Shown here piece by piece: positions 18,601 through 27,970 of a stretch of 39,386 nt of DNA. Made by a program: the position numbers and the translations under genes. The notes beneath the pieces were generated by a model. That model saw only the letters and a list, made by a program, of their open reading frames with translations. It had not been told where the DNA came from and made no database searches. Within the stretch, counting starts at the first letter, position 1, and every line of letters starts with the position of its first letter. The stretch is from an uncultured Flavobacterium sp. Its GTDB lineage: Bacteria > Bacteroidota > Bacteroidia > Flavobacteriales > Flavobacteriaceae. The stretch lies in contig CANQRD010000013.1 of the NCBI GenBank assembly GCA_947626185.1, positions 1 to 39,386 of the forward strand. The letters run 5' to 3'.

Positions 18601-19626
18601 TTATTCTTGTGATTCATGTTTAGTTAAAGGAACTGCCTTCATACTGATTTTCTTTCTGTCTTGTTCACGTCCATCTAAGATTTGTTTTTCTGTTTTCATA
18701 ACAACTGTATCCAATTTTCTTGTGTAGTTGTTTTGATTGATAACAGAGAATTTTTCAAATTTGCGAGGACCTTCAATTGTCCAGTCAGAATTTGCTTTAT
18801 GGTCAAATCGGCAAGAGTTACAAATAAACTCTTCTACTTCATGGTATTGATCTTTACGAGCTGTAACACGTTGAATTTCTTCTCCAAACATCCATAAAGT
18901 TACTTTCCCAGAACAACTAGGACAATCTCTATGTGCGTTATATGGTTTGTTAAACCAAACACGAGACTTGAAACGGAACGTTTTATCTGTTAACGCGCCA
19001 ACTGGACACACGTCTATCATATTTCCAGAAAACTCATTGTCTATCGCTTTTGAAATATAAGTAGAAATTTGTGCATGTTCACCTCTTCCCAATACTCCAT
19101 GAACACGTTCATCGGTAAGTTGTTCGGCTGTTTTTACACAACGATAACAAAGAATACAACGATTCATATGTAGTTGAATGTTATCGCCAATATTTTCTGG
19201 CTCAAACGTTCTTTTTTCTTCTTTATATCTTTTTTGCTCTTTACCATGTTGGAAAGCAAGGTTTTGTAAATCACACTCACCAGCCTGATCGCACACAGGG
19301 CAATCTAATGGGTGGTTGATCAATAAAAACTCTGTAACCGATTTTCTTGCTTCTAAAACTCTTGGAGAAGTAATGCTTTTTACTTCCATACCATCCATGA
19401 TTGGAGTTTTACACGATGCCATTAATTTTGGCATAGGACGTGGATCAGCTTCACTACCTTTAGAAACTTCAACTAAACAGGCTCTACATTTACCTCCAGT
19501 TCCTTCAAGTTTTGAATAATAGCACATTGCTGGTGGAACAGACTCCCCACCAATCATTCTTGCTGCTTGTAGAATAGATGTCCCTGGTTCTACGTCTATT
19601 TCATGTCCGTCTATTGTAACTTTCAT
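18601..19626 (-). CDS. nuoG: NuoG-type 2Fe-2S/4Fe-4S subunit, short form
   Basis: It relays electrons through the peripheral arm. The protein has 341 residues, against roughly 700-900 in most bacteria. Cluster ligands are complete: N1b at C35, C47, C50, C72; N5 at H105, C109, C112, C118; N4 at C157, C160, C163, C207. The large molybdopterin-oxidoreductase-like domain is absent; only its small N-terminal module remains, with a further set C235, C238, C269, C272 that could hold an extra cluster like N7, or zinc. The reading frame ends cleanly with the next gene 11 bp on, so this is a natural short form, known in Bacteroidota, and not a broken gene. Confidence 0.92.
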   Translation of the reverse strand: MKVTIDGHEIDVEPGTSILQAARMIGGESVPPAMCYYSKLEGTGGKCRACLVEVSKGSEADPRPMPKLMASCKTPIMDGMEVKSITSPRVLEARKSVTEFLLINHPLDCPVCDQAGECDLQNLAFQHGKEQKRYKEEKRTFEPENIGDNIQLHMNRCILCYRCVKTAEQLTDERVHGVLGRGEHAQISTYISKAIDNEFSGNMIDVCPVGALTDKTFRFKSRVWFNKPYNAHRDCPSCSGKVTLWMFGEEIQRVTARKDQYHEVEEFICNSCRFDHKANSDWTIEGPRKFEKFSVINQNNYTRKLDTVVMKTEKQILDGREQDRKKISMKAVPLTKHESQE

Positions 19627-19659
19627 AAATTGTGCTTTTTAGCTAAAAATTAGCATGGA

Positions 19660-21018
19660 TTATTTATTCATCAAATGTTTTACACTTGCAAAAGGTTCGT
19701 TGACAAAGTGATTTCTGTCTCTTACTTTTTCAGGGAATAAAACGTGATATTCAAATTCTTCTCTAAAATGTCTGATAGCAGCAGCAACTGGCCAAGCAGC
19801 AGCATCTCCTAGCGGACAAATTGTATTTCCTTCTATATTACTTTGGATGTTCCATAGCAAATCGATGTCTTCCATTGTTCCGTAACCTGTCTCAATGCGG
19901 TGTAGAATTTTTTCTAACCAACCTGTTCCTTCTCTACATGGCGAACATTGTCCACAGCTTTCATGTGCATAGAATCGTGCAAAGTTCCATGTATTTCTTA
20001 CAATACATGCGGTATCATTATATACGATAAAACCACCAGAACCTAACATCGATCCAGATTCAAATCCTCCTTCAGATAACGATTCATATGTCATTAAACG
20101 GTCTTCGCCGTTAGCTGTTTTGTAAATTAAATGAGCTGGTAAAATAGGCACCGAAGAACCTCCTGGAACAAGTGCTTTGATGGGACGATCGTCCATCATT
20201 CCGCCACAATATTCGTCAGAGTTGATAAATTCTTCAACTGTAATTCCCATCTCAATTTCGTAAACACCTGGTTTTCTAATATGACCAGAAGCAGAGATAA
20301 GTTTGGTTCCTGTAGAACGGCCAACGCCTATTTTTGCATATTCTTCCCCTGAATTATTGATAATCCATGGTACGTTTGCAATTGATTCAACGTTGTTCAC
20401 TACTGTTGGATTTCCCCATAAACCACTAACCGCAGGGAAAGGTGGTTTAATTCTAGGATTACCTCTTTTACCCTCTAACGATTCAATTAGAGCAGTTTCT
20501 TCCCCACAGATATAAGCACCTGCACCACAGTGTACGTGTAAATCTAAAGAGTAATCAGTACCTAAGATATTTTTACCTAACCAACCAGCAGCATACGCTT
20601 CTTTAATAGCTCTTTCTAAAATCTTAAATACCCACATATATTCTCCTCTAATGTAGATATATGATAGGTTTGCACCTAATGCAAAACTCGATGTGATCAT
20701 TCCCTCAATCAATAAGTGAGGGATATATTCCATTAGATATCTATCTTTAAAAGTACCTGGTTCAGACTCATCGGCATTGCATACCAAATGTCTTGGTTTA
20801 CCAGATTTTTTATCAATAAAGCTCCATTTTAAACCAACAGGGAAACCTGCACCACCACGACCTCTAATTCCAGATGCTTTTACTTCTTCTGTAATTTCGT
20901 CTGGTGTCATTGATTTTAAAGCTTTCTCAACCGATGCGTATCCTCCATTTTGACGATAAACATCGTATGATTTAATGCCTGGAATATTAATCTTTTCTAA
21001 TAATATTTTCTTTGCCAT
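19660..21018 (-). CDS. nuoF: NADH-quinone oxidoreductase subunit F (FMN, NADH site)
   Basis: This is the NADH-oxidising subunit with FMN and cluster N3. It has 452 residues. The NADH loop is [13 protein letters not shown] (53-65) and the FMN region [14 protein letters not shown] (164-177). The cluster N3 ligands are C355, C358, C361 and C401 (ESCGQCSPC then NTICPLGD). It lies 7 bp after nuoE and 33 bp before nuoG. The presence of NuoE and NuoF shows that this is a full NADH-using complex I, unlike the 11-subunit versions of some Bacteroidota. Confidence 0.97.
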   Translation of the reverse strand: MAKKILLEKINIPGIKSYDVYRQNGGYASVEKALKSMTPDEITEEVKASGIRGRGGAGFPVGLKWSFIDKKSGKPRHLVCNADESEPGTFKDRYLMEYIPHLLIEGMITSSFALGANLSYIYIRGEYMWVFKILERAIKEAYAAGWLGKNILGTDYSLDLHVHCGAGAYICGEETALIESLEGKRGNPRIKPPFPAVSGLWGNPTVVNNVESIANVPWIINNSGEEYAKIGVGRSTGTKLISASGHIRKPGVYEIEMGITVEEFINSDEYCGGMMDDRPIKALVPGGSSVPILPAHLIYKTANGEDRLMTYESLSEGGFESGSMLGSGGFIVYNDTACIVRNTWNFARFYAHESCGQCSPCREGTGWLEKILHRIETGYGTMEDIDLLWNIQSNIEGNTICPLGDAAAWPVAAAIRHFREEFEYHVLFPEKVRDRNHFVNEPFASVKHLMNK

Positions 21019-21025
21019 CTTACTA

Positions 21026-21556
21026 CTATTTATCGTGAAGAATTACTTTATCTGCTTTACAGTCTTCAATAATTTGGTCTATTTTTTCTCTCGTTAAGTT
21101 TTCTTTGTAGAAATCTCCCAATTGCATCATTGGTGCATATCCACAGGCACCTAAACATTGAACACCCACTACTGAAAATAAGCCATCAGCTGTAGTTTCT
21201 CCTGGTTTAATTTGTAGTTTTTCACAAGCATATTCCATCATGTCATCTGCTCCTCTAATTCCACAACAAGAGGTTAAGCAGAATTCGAACATGTATTTTC
21301 CCATTGGTTTTTGGTTATACATAGAGTAGAAGGTAACTACTTCATATACTTCAATAGGAGTAATGCCTAAAATTTCTGCAACTTTGTCCATCAACTCTAC
21401 ACTCAGCCAATTATCGTGTGCATCTTGTACTGCATGTAAAACTGGTAAAAGTGCTGATTTCTTTTTGTCTGATGGATAATGACTTAGAAGTTCATCAATA
21501 CGACTTTGCAGTTCTGGAGTGATGTTTATATTTTGTTTGTATTTTTTTGTTTCCAT
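21026..21556 (-). CDS. nuoE: NADH-quinone oxidoreductase subunit E (2Fe-2S)
   Basis: This 176-residue subunit is thioredoxin-like and holds cluster N1a. The ligands are C93, C98, C134 and C138, in CLTSCCGIRG and VQCLGACGYAP. An extra cysteine (C97) sits next to C98, as is common. The N-terminal helical part (about 15-85) fits the family. It is 2 bp after nuoD. Confidence 0.96.
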   Translation of the reverse strand: METKKYKQNINITPELQSRIDELLSHYPSDKKKSALLPVLHAVQDAHDNWLSVELMDKVAEILGITPIEVYEVVTFYSMYNQKPMGKYMFEFCLTSCCGIRGADDMMEYACEKLQIKPGETTADGLFSVVGVQCLGACGYAPMMQLGDFYKENLTREKIDQIIEDCKADKVILHDK

Positions 21557-21558
21557 GA

Positions 21559-22794
21559 TTATGCGTCTAATTCTCCTGCAATGATATTTAAACTTGACAA
21601 AGTGATAATTGCGTCCGAAAGCATTCCACCTTTTACAATATCGTTATACGCTTGATAAATGATAAAACAAGGTCTTCTAAAGTGTAAACGATAAGGAGTT
21701 CTACTTCCATCTGTGATAAGGTAGAAACCTAATTCACCGTTACCAGCTTCTACACAATTGTATAATTCTGTTACCGGAACCGGAACTTCACCCATCACAA
21801 TTTTAAAGTGATAAATTAAGGCTTCCATATTAGTGTAGACATCTTCTTTTGGAGGTAAATAGTATTCTGGTACATCAGCGTGGAAAGGTCCTTCAGGCAT
21901 TTTTTCTAGAGCCTGACGAATAATTTTTAAACTTTCCCAAACTTCAGCATTTCTTACACAGAAACGATCATAGCAATCTCCAGAAGTTCCTACTGGAATA
22001 TCAAAGTCGAAATCTTCGTAAGAACAATATGGAGTAGCTACTCTGACGTCATAATCCACACCAGCAGCTCTTAAGTTTGGTCCTGTAAAACCAAAATTAA
22101 TAGCTTCTTCAGCACTGATTGCTCCAACGCCAATTGTTCTATCCATAAAAATTCTATTTCTTGTCAATAAGCCTTCAAATTCAGACCAAATAGCGGGGAA
22201 TTCTGCTAAAAATTCATCTAATTTTTTGAAAACTTCAGGACTCCATTCTCTTTCAAAACCGCCTATTCTACCCATATTAGTAGTTAATCTTGCACCTGAT
22301 ATTTCTTCGAAAATTTCGTAGATTTTTTCTCTGTATTGAAATACATATAAAAAACCTGTTAAAGCCCCCGTATCAACTCCCATTACTGAGCTACAGATAA
22401 TATGGTCAGCAATTCTAGCTAGTTCCATTACGATAACTCGTAGATATTGTACACGTTTTGGAATTTCTATTCCCAATGCTTTTTCTACAGTCATCCACCA
22501 AGCTGTATTATTGATTGGCGATGAACAATAGTTTAAACGGTCAGTTAAAACGTTAATTTGATAAAATGGTCTGTTTTCTGCAATTTTTTCAAATGCACGA
22601 TGTATATAACCAATAGTACCTTCACCTTCTAATACTTTTTCACCATCAAGTAATATGATGTTCTGAAAAATACCATGCGTAGCGGGGTGAGTAGGTCCTA
22701 AGTTTAAAATTTGTAACTCAGTGCCGTCCTCTTTGAATTTTTCTTCAATAAGCTTAGCATAGCGTTGCTCAGGTGGTAATAATAAGTCTGACAT
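21559..22794 (-). CDS. nuoD: NADH-quinone oxidoreductase subunit D
   Basis: This is the 49-kDa-type subunit that forms the quinone site with NuoB. It has 411 residues and is not fused to NuoC. The N-terminal LGPTHPATHGIFQ contains the conserved quinone-site histidines. The remainder, with MGRIGGFERE and SSLNIIAGELDA at the end, is typical; the C-terminal region lacks the nickel cysteines of related hydrogenases, as expected. It follows nuoC at 19 bp. Confidence 0.97.
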   Translation of the reverse strand: MSDLLLPPEQRYAKLIEEKFKEDGTELQILNLGPTHPATHGIFQNIILLDGEKVLEGEGTIGYIHRAFEKIAENRPFYQINVLTDRLNYCSSPINNTAWWMTVEKALGIEIPKRVQYLRVIVMELARIADHIICSSVMGVDTGALTGFLYVFQYREKIYEIFEEISGARLTTNMGRIGGFEREWSPEVFKKLDEFLAEFPAIWSEFEGLLTRNRIFMDRTIGVGAISAEEAINFGFTGPNLRAAGVDYDVRVATPYCSYEDFDFDIPVGTSGDCYDRFCVRNAEVWESLKIIRQALEKMPEGPFHADVPEYYLPPKEDVYTNMEALIYHFKIVMGEVPVPVTELYNCVEAGNGELGFYLITDGSRTPYRLHFRRPCFIIYQAYNDIVKGGMLSDAIITLSSLNIIAGELDA

Positions 22795-22813
22795 ATTTTA
22801 AAAATTAATCCGT

Positions 22814-23335
22814 TTAACAATTGTGAATTGTTCTACCAAAGAATCTATCATCTTTGTCTGTTCTTCCTCCATCTTCCAATGGGAATTCTTTACGCAACGG
22901 ATGAGATTCCATTTCATCCATATTTAAAATACGTTTTAATTGCGGATGGTTTTTGAATATTATTCCATAGAAGTCAAATGTTTCTCTTTCTTGCCAGTTG
23001 GCAGATTTGAACAAATCTGTCATTGAATCAACAGTTGGATTTTTGACGCTTAAAAAAGTTTTAACTCTAATTCTTACATTGTCCATCCAATTGTGTAAAT
23101 GATATACTACTGCTAATTGTTTTTCATCTTCAAAATCAGGGTAGTGCACTCCACATAGATCTGTCATGAAATTAAATCTCATTTGATTGTCTTCTTTCAA
23201 GAATTTTATAACCTGATGTATGTCTTCAGCCTCAACTTCAAAAGCAAGCATCCCATGTTGCTCATGAAAATCTTTTACAGAAAGCGGGAAATTTGAAATT
23301 AGCGCTTCTTGTATCGTTTGATTGTCTAATGCCAT
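22814..23335 (-). CDS. nuoC: NADH-quinone oxidoreductase subunit C
   Basis: This is the 30-kDa-type peripheral subunit, 173 residues. The family signature is ERETFDFYGIIFKNHPQLKR, followed by the usual HPLRKEFPLE. It is a separate gene, not fused with nuoD as in E. coli. It follows nuoB at 2 bp. Confidence 0.96.
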   Translation of the reverse strand: MALDNQTIQEALISNFPLSVKDFHEQHGMLAFEVEAEDIHQVIKFLKEDNQMRFNFMTDLCGVHYPDFEDEKQLAVVYHLHNWMDNVRIRVKTFLSVKNPTVDSMTDLFKSANWQERETFDFYGIIFKNHPQLKRILNMDEMESHPLRKEFPLEDGGRTDKDDRFFGRTIHNC

Positions 23336-23337
23336 AA

Positions 23338-23892
23338 TTATTTACTTTCTATATTATAAGATTTTAATAAATCATCGTATTCTTTTGTTCCACGTCTATA
23401 AATTGATTCGGCTTTAACGATTTCGTGCAATCTCATTACTCCATCTAAAATTTGTTCAGGACGTGGAGGACATCCTGGTACATATACATCTACAGGTATT
23501 ACTTTATCAATTCCTTGTAAAACAGAATAAGTATCGAAAATACCGCCTGAAGAAGCACATGCACCAACAGCAATCACCCATTTAGGTTCAGCCATTTGTT
23601 CGTATACTTGACGTAAGATGGGTGCCATTTTTTTTGAAATAGTTCCCATTACCATCAACATATCTGCTTGTCTTGGAGAGAAGCTCATACGCTCTGATCC
23701 AAAACGAGCAATATCGTAAGTTGCTGCCATAGTAGCCATAAACTCAATTCCGCAACAAGAAGTTGCAAAAGGTAAAGGCCATAGAGAATTAGCACGAGCT
23801 AAGCCAACTACTTCACTAAGTTTAGTAGCAAAAAAACCTTCTCCTACATATCCTTCAGGAGCTTCTACCGTATTATATTTTTTCTCACTCAT
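23338..23892 (-). CDS. nuoB: NADH-quinone oxidoreductase subunit B (cluster N2)
   Basis: It carries the terminal cluster N2 that reduces quinone. The four ligands are the tandem cysteines C46-C47 in [10 protein letters not shown], then C112 (GACASSGG) and C141 (VPGCPPRPE). At 184 residues it is normal. It follows nuoA at 13 bp. Confidence 0.97.
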   Translation of the reverse strand: MSEKKYNTVEAPEGYVGEGFFATKLSEVVGLARANSLWPLPFATSCCGIEFMATMAATYDIARFGSERMSFSPRQADMLMVMGTISKKMAPILRQVYEQMAEPKWVIAVGACASSGGIFDTYSVLQGIDKVIPVDVYVPGCPPRPEQILDGVMRLHEIVKAESIYRRGTKEYDDLLKSYNIESK

Positions 23893-23905
23893 TTTGCTAA
23901 ATTAT

Positions 23906-24271
23906 TTAATCCCACTCAAGGCCTTTTTTCTTAAACTCATATAAAAGTCCAATAATCAATAGAAAAAGAAATATTCCCATTTTTGCGAATCCATCCCATC
24001 CAAGTTCTTGAAAGTTCATAACCCAAGGATAAAGAAAAACTACTTCAACGTCAAAAAGAACGAATAAGATTGCCACCAGAAAATACTTTACGTTAAAAGG
24101 TATTCTGGCATTACCTAAAGATTCAATTCCACATTCCCAAGTACTATCTTTAACTTTGGAATGTTTTTTAGGACCTAATTTGTCAGAAACCCAGATTGTA
24201 ACTGCTACGAAGCCAGCGGCTAAGGCAATTTGCATTAAAATGGGTATAAAGTCGAGTTGAGTTGATTGCAT
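23906..24271 (-). CDS. nuoA: NADH-quinone oxidoreductase subunit A
   Basis: This is the three-helix membrane subunit homologous to ND3, first gene of the operon. With the ATG at 24271 (MQSTQLDF) it has 121 residues, the usual length. The conserved loop WECGIESLGNARIPFNVKYF, including the key cysteine, and FVLFDVEVVFLYPW are present. The open frame runs up to an ATG at 24301, but that codon is only 2 bp from the -7 box and upstream of the predicted transcript start, so the shorter form is chosen. Confidence 0.95.
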   Translation of the reverse strand: MQSTQLDFIPILMQIALAAGFVAVTIWVSDKLGPKKHSKVKDSTWECGIESLGNARIPFNVKYFLVAILFVLFDVEVVFLYPWVMNFQELGWDGFAKMGIFLFLLIIGLLYEFKKKGLEWD

Positions 24272-24302
24272 AAGTAAAAAATTTATGTTAAAATGCACCA
24301 TA

Positions 24303-24333
24303 CAAATATAGAGCCATGATTCGTCTTTACAAA
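24303..24333 (-). promoter_or_regulatory. Promoter of the nuo operon
   Basis: On the minus strand TTTG at 24330-24333 and TATATTTG at 24303-24310 are 19 bases apart, the full Bacteroidota consensus in boxes and spacing. The transcript should start near 24296, about 25 bases before the ATG at 24271. Confidence 0.75.
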
Positions 24334-24417
24334 GCTTTGGTACTTTTGCTATTGTGCTAAATTGTTAATATATACTAATTTATATTTAGATTTAATAAAT
24401 ATAAAATGAATAAGCGT

Positions 24418-24451
24418 AAAAAAAGCTATCTAAAATAGATTAGATAGCTTT
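24418..24451 (-). terminator. Terminator of the cold-shock gene
   Basis: Stem AAAGCTATCTA (24422-24432) pairs with TAGATAGCTTT (24441-24451). On the minus strand it is followed by a T-run, so it ends transcripts from the cold-shock gene before the nuo promoter. Confidence 0.75.
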
Positions 24452-24478
24452 ATGTAACGGAAAATTATATATATATTC

Positions 24479-24679
24479 TTAATCTTCTATCACTTGAACA
24501 TTAGTAGCTATAAGCCCTTTTTTACCTTGTTCTTCTTCGTAAGAAACACGGTTGCCTTGCTCTACATTTTTTGTTCTTAATCCTGTAATGTGAACAAAAA
24601 TGTCTTGTTTTGTTGAGTCGTTGGTGATAAAACCAAATCCTTTGTCTTCGTTGAAGAATTTAATTACGCCTGTGTGCAT
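24479..24679 (-). CDS. Cold-shock-domain protein (CspA family)
   Basis: This 66-residue protein is one cold-shock domain, a five-stranded barrel binding single-stranded RNA or DNA and acting as an RNA chaperone. The RNP1 motif KGFGFI (13-18) and RNP2 motif DIFVHI (26-31) are intact. The leader is short (about 20 bases), unlike the long cold-regulated leader of E. coli cspA, so thermosensing through the leader is unlikely. It is monocistronic, with its own -7 box and terminator. Confidence 0.95.
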   Translation of the reverse strand: MHTGVIKFFNEDKGFGFITNDSTKQDIFVHITGLRTKNVEQGNRVSYEEEQGKKGLIATNVQVIED

Positions 24680-24708
24680 TTTTTTTAAAAATAAATATAT
24701 TAGAGTCC

Positions 24709-24716
24709 CAAATATA
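24709..24716 (-). promoter_or_regulatory. -7 box of the cold-shock gene
   Basis: TATATTTG on the minus strand matches TAnnTTTG, 30 bases before ATG 24679. No TTG lies at the expected distance upstream. Confidence 0.5.
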
Positions 24717-24825
24717 TAATTTTTTTAGCGGGTAATAGGAAAGTTTTTATTTTATTTTTTAAAAATATTTTTTTTATTAATAATGCAGTCTTTTAGCTGA
24801 TTTAATAGGGGGTTTGAGTGGTATA

Positions 24826-24862
24826 ATAAAAAAGCAGAACTATTCTTGCGAATAATTCTGCC
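24826..24862 (-). terminator. Terminator after accC
   Basis: GCAGAA/TTCTGC and TATTC/GAATA helices, separated by one mismatch, close a four-base loop. On the minus strand a T-run follows, 20 bases beyond the accC stop. Confidence 0.8.
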
Positions 24863-24882
24863 TCTTAGATTATGTTTTTGGA

Positions 24883-26232
24883 CTATTCTTCAATAGGTTT
24901 CATGTGAAATGACTCCATAAAAGCTGTTGTATAATTACCAGCTATGTAATTAGGGTCGTCCATTAATTGTCTGTGGAAAGGAATAGTTGTTTTAATTCCT
25001 TCAATAACAAACTCATCTAAGGCACGTTTCATTTTGTTAATTGCTTCTTCTCTAGTTTGAGCAGTTGTAATCAACTTAGCAATCATTGAATCGTAGTTTG
25101 GTGGAATAGAATAACCTGAATAAACGTGAGTGTCTAAACGTACTCCGTGTCCGCCTGGAGTATGTAATGTTGTGATTTTTCCTGGAGAAGGCCTGAAGTC
25201 ATTAAATGGATCTTCAGCATTGATACGAACTTCAATAGAGTGAAGTTTTGGTAAATAATTTTTTCCAGAAATTGGCACACCAGCAGCAACTAAAATTTGT
25301 TCGCGAATTAAATCGTAATCAATAACTTGTTCGGTAATTGGGTGCTCTACTTGAATACGAGTATTCATTTCCATGAAATAGAAATTACGGTCTTTATCTA
25401 CCAAGAATTCAATTGTTCCAGCACCTTCGTACTTAATGTACTCTGCTGCTTTTACCGCTGCTTCTCCCATTTTTTCTCTTAACTCATCAGTCATGAATGG
25501 AGAAGGAGTTTCTTCTGTAAGTTTTTGGTGACGTCTTTGAATAGAGCAGTCTCTTTCAGAAAGATGACAAGCTTTTCCGTATTGATCTCCTACAACTTGG
25601 ATTTCAATATGACGTGGATCTACAATAAGTTTCTCCATGTACATACCGTCATTTCCAAATGCAGCAGCAGCTTCGTTTCTTGCACTTTCCCAGGCTCTGT
25701 CTAGGTCTTCTTCTTTGAAGATTTCGCGCATTCCTTTTCCGCCGCCGCCAGCTGTAGCTTTCATCATTACTGGATATCCAATTGCTTTAGCTGTTGCTTT
25801 AGCATGTTCAATAGATTCTAATAAACCTTCGGATCCGGGTACTGTTGGCACTCCAGCAGCTTTCATTGTTTCTTTAGCAGTAGCTTTGTCTCCCATTTTT
25901 TCAATCATCTCAGGTGATGCTCCGATGAATTTTACACCGTGCTCTTGACAGATTTTTGAAAACTTAGCGTTTTCTGCTAAGAAACCATAGCCTGGATGAA
26001 TAGCGTCAGCATTTGTAATTTCTGCTGCAGCTATAATGTTTGATATTTTTAAATACGATTGACTTGAAGGAGCAGGTCCTACACAAACAGCTTCATCAGC
26101 AAATCGAACATGAAGGCTATCTGCATCAGCAGTAGAATAAACAGCTACTGTTTTAATTCCCATCTCTTTACACGTTCTGATAATGCGCAAAGCGATTTCG
26201 CCTCTATTTGCAATTAATATTTTTTTAAACAT
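24883..26232 (-). CDS. accC: Acetyl-CoA carboxylase, biotin carboxylase subunit
   Basis: It carboxylates biotin on the carrier protein using bicarbonate and ATP, the first half of malonyl-CoA formation. The 449 residues have the ATP-grasp layout: N-terminal [13 protein letters not shown], the glycine-rich loop [11 protein letters not shown], and the active-site stretch [17 protein letters not shown]. The length matches stand-alone AccC rather than fused pyruvate or propionyl-CoA carboxylases. It follows accB by 64 bp. The carboxyltransferase genes accA and accD are not in the window. Confidence 0.96.
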   Translation of the reverse strand: MFKKILIANRGEIALRIIRTCKEMGIKTVAVYSTADADSLHVRFADEAVCVGPAPSSQSYLKISNIIAAAEITNADAIHPGYGFLAENAKFSKICQEHGVKFIGASPEMIEKMGDKATAKETMKAAGVPTVPGSEGLLESIEHAKATAKAIGYPVMMKATAGGGGKGMREIFKEEDLDRAWESARNEAAAAFGNDGMYMEKLIVDPRHIEIQVVGDQYGKACHLSERDCSIQRRHQKLTEETPSPFMTDELREKMGEAAVKAAEYIKYEGAGTIEFLVDKDRNFYFMEMNTRIQVEHPITEQVIDYDLIREQILVAAGVPISGKNYLPKLHSIEVRINAEDPFNDFRPSPGKITTLHTPGGHGVRLDTHVYSGYSIPPNYDSMIAKLITTAQTREEAINKMKRALDEFVIEGIKTTIPFHRQLMDDPNYIAGNYTTAFMESFHMKPIEE

Positions 26233-26296
26233 CTTTTGAAATTTTTAAATGTAATTTTTTTCTTTTAGTTAATGTAAAAGAATGATTCTTAATTTC

Positions 26297-26779
26297 TTAA
26301 GATGGGTCAACTAAAAATAAAGGTTGATCAAACTCAACTGGTGAAGCATCGTCAATTAATACTTTTACGATTTTTCCAGAAACTTCTGATTCAATTTCAT
26401 TGAATAATTTCATAGCTTCAATTACACATAAAACATCACCAGGTTTTATCACTGTGCCAACTTCTGCAAAAGGCGCTTTGTCTGGAGATGGTTTTCTGTA
26501 GAAAGTACCAATAATTGGAGATTTTACAGTGATGTATTTAGAATTTTCATCTGCTTTAGCTTCCGTTGCAACAGGTGTGCTATCTGCCATTGGTGTAGCA
26601 GCGATTGGTGCAGCCTGAATTGCTGGTGCTGTAGGAACTTGTTGAATGTAAGTTGTTTCAGTGTTTCCTGTTTCAGTTGTTTTAATGGTGATTTTAAAAT
26701 CATCCATTTCTAATTTTACTTCTGTAGCTCCTGATTTAGCTACGAATTTGATTAGGTTTTGAATTTCTTTAATGTCCAT
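26297..26779 (-). CDS. accB: Acetyl-CoA carboxylase biotin carboxyl carrier protein
   Basis: This carries the covalently bound biotin. It has 160 residues: a helical N-terminal region, an Ala/Pro/Thr-rich linker (about 50-75) and a C-terminal biotinyl domain. The biotinylation site is EAMKLFNEIE with K124. The phrase SPIIGTFYRKPSPDKAPF includes the thumb region of true BCCPs. It lies 33 bp after fabH. Confidence 0.96.
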   Translation of the reverse strand: MDIKEIQNLIKFVAKSGATEVKLEMDDFKITIKTTETGNTETTYIQQVPTAPAIQAAPIAATPMADSTPVATEAKADENSKYITVKSPIIGTFYRKPSPDKAPFAEVGTVIKPGDVLCVIEAMKLFNEIESEVSGKIVKVLIDDASPVEFDQPLFLVDPS

Positions 26780-26812
26780 ACCGAAAAAAGTATTGGTTAA
26801 TTTTCTTTCTTG

Positions 26813-27811
26813 TTAATTACTATTGTAAGCCCACTTTAAATATATAGAACCCCATGTGAATCCTCCTCCAAAGGTAGCAAAGATAATGTTGTCACCTTTT
26901 TTGAGTTGCTGTTCGAAATCACATAATAATAAGGGTAAAGTAGCAGATGTTGTATTGCCGTATTTCTCAATGTTCATAAGTACTTTTGAATCGTCTACTC
27001 CCATTCTATGAGCGGTTGCGTCAATGATACGTTTATTTGCTTGATGCGCAGCCAACCAATTAATGTCACTGTGTGAAAGGTTGTTGCGTTGCATAATTTT
27101 CTCGCTAACGTCGGCCATATTTGAAACAGCATACTTAAATACTGTTTTGCCATCTTGGAATACGTAATGTTGGTTATTTGCAACAGTTTCAGCAGAAGCA
27201 GGAAGAATAGACCCTCCAGCGTCAATTTTTAAGAATTCTCTACCGATTCCGTCACTTCTAAGGTATTCGTCGATGATACCTAAGCCTTCTGTATTTGGTT
27301 CGAATAATGCTGCCCCAGCTGCATCTCCAAAAATAATACAAGTAGCTCTATCTGTGTAGTTTATTATTGACGACATTTTGTCTGCGCCAATTAATAATAT
27401 TTTTTTGTATTTTCCTGATTCTATATAAGCTGAAGATACAGACATTCCGTATAAAAAGCTTGAGCAGGCTGCTTGTAGATCAAAGGCAAAAGCATTGGTT
27501 GCTCCAATTTCTGTTGCAACATATACCGCTGTAGCGGCTACTGGCATATCTGGTGTTGCAGTTGCTACTAATACTAGGTCAATTTCTTTTGGGTCTACTC
27601 CTGATTTTTCTATCAAATTCTCAGCTGCTTTGATAGCCATATACGAAGTTCCTACTCCAGGCACTTTTAGAATTCTACGTTCTTTAATACCTGTACGAGA
27701 GGTAATCCATTCGTTATTGGTATCAACCATTTTTTCTAAGTCGGCGTTGGTTAATTTTGTTTCTGGCAAATAACAACCAACAGCAGTAATGGCCGCGTTT
27801 ATTTTAGTCAT
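26813..27811 (-). CDS. fabH: 3-oxoacyl-ACP synthase III (KAS III)
   Basis: It condenses an acyl-CoA with malonyl-ACP to start each fatty acid. With ATG 27811 (MTKINAAITAVGCYLP) it has 332 residues, the normal size. The catalytic triad is C116 (DLQAACSSF), H256 (LAAHQANKRI) and N286 (YGNTTSAT). The frame extends upstream to 27844, but that start would fall on the -7 box at 27842-27849, so the shorter form is chosen. It leads fabH-accB-accC and is separated from rpmF by a terminator, so the two halves of the cluster can be controlled separately. Substrate choice (straight or branched primer) cannot be read here. Confidence 0.95.
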   Translation of the reverse strand: MTKINAAITAVGCYLPETKLTNADLEKMVDTNNEWITSRTGIKERRILKVPGVGTSYMAIKAAENLIEKSGVDPKEIDLVLVATATPDMPVAATAVYVATEIGATNAFAFDLQAACSSFLYGMSVSSAYIESGKYKKILLIGADKMSSIINYTDRATCIIFGDAAGAALFEPNTEGLGIIDEYLRSDGIGREFLKIDAGGSILPASAETVANNQHYVFQDGKTVFKYAVSNMADVSEKIMQRNNLSHSDINWLAAHQANKRIIDATAHRMGVDDSKVLMNIEKYGNTTSATLPLLLCDFEQQLKKGDNIIFATFGGGFTWGSIYLKWAYNSN

Positions 27812-27841
27812 AGGGTGTTGCTTTACTTTATAAAAACATTC

Positions 27842-27849
27842 CAAAAATA
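27842..27849 (-). promoter_or_regulatory. -7 box of fabH-accB-accC
   Basis: TATTTTTG on the minus strand matches TAnnTTTG, 30 bases before ATG 27811. No TTG has ideal spacing. Confidence 0.45.
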
Positions 27850-27861
27850 AGGGAAAATTAC

Positions 27862-27907
27862 AAAAAAAAACGCTTTTAAACGAATTTTAGCACTAAAATG
27901 CGTTTTT
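27862..27907 (-). terminator. Possible second terminator between rpmF and fabH
   Basis: GCGTTTTT (27900-27907) pairs with AAAAACGC (27866-27873), with an inner ATTTTAG/CTAAAAT helix and a one-sided ten-base bulge. On the minus strand nine T follow. The structure is imperfect. Confidence 0.35.
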
Positions 27908-27924
27908 CAATGTCTATTTCAAAT

Positions 27925-27954
27925 AAAAAAAAACTCTCACAGCATGTGAGAGTT
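27925..27954 (-). terminator. Terminator after rpmF
   Basis: Perfect 9-bp stem (27932-27940 with 27946-27954), five-base loop, then a nine-base T-run on the minus strand, 17 bases past the rpmF stop. Confidence 0.85.
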
Positions 27955-27970
27955 TGTTCTGTTCTTAAGC

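Noticed and set aside
18601..19626. nuoG as a pseudogene or frameshifted gene
   Set aside because: The short form is intact, tightly spaced with nuoH, and short NuoG proteins are usual in Bacteroidota; there is no room for a missing domain.
24680..24702. Long cold-sensing leader before the cold-shock gene
   Set aside because: The -7 box at 24709-24716 leaves a leader of only about 20 bases.
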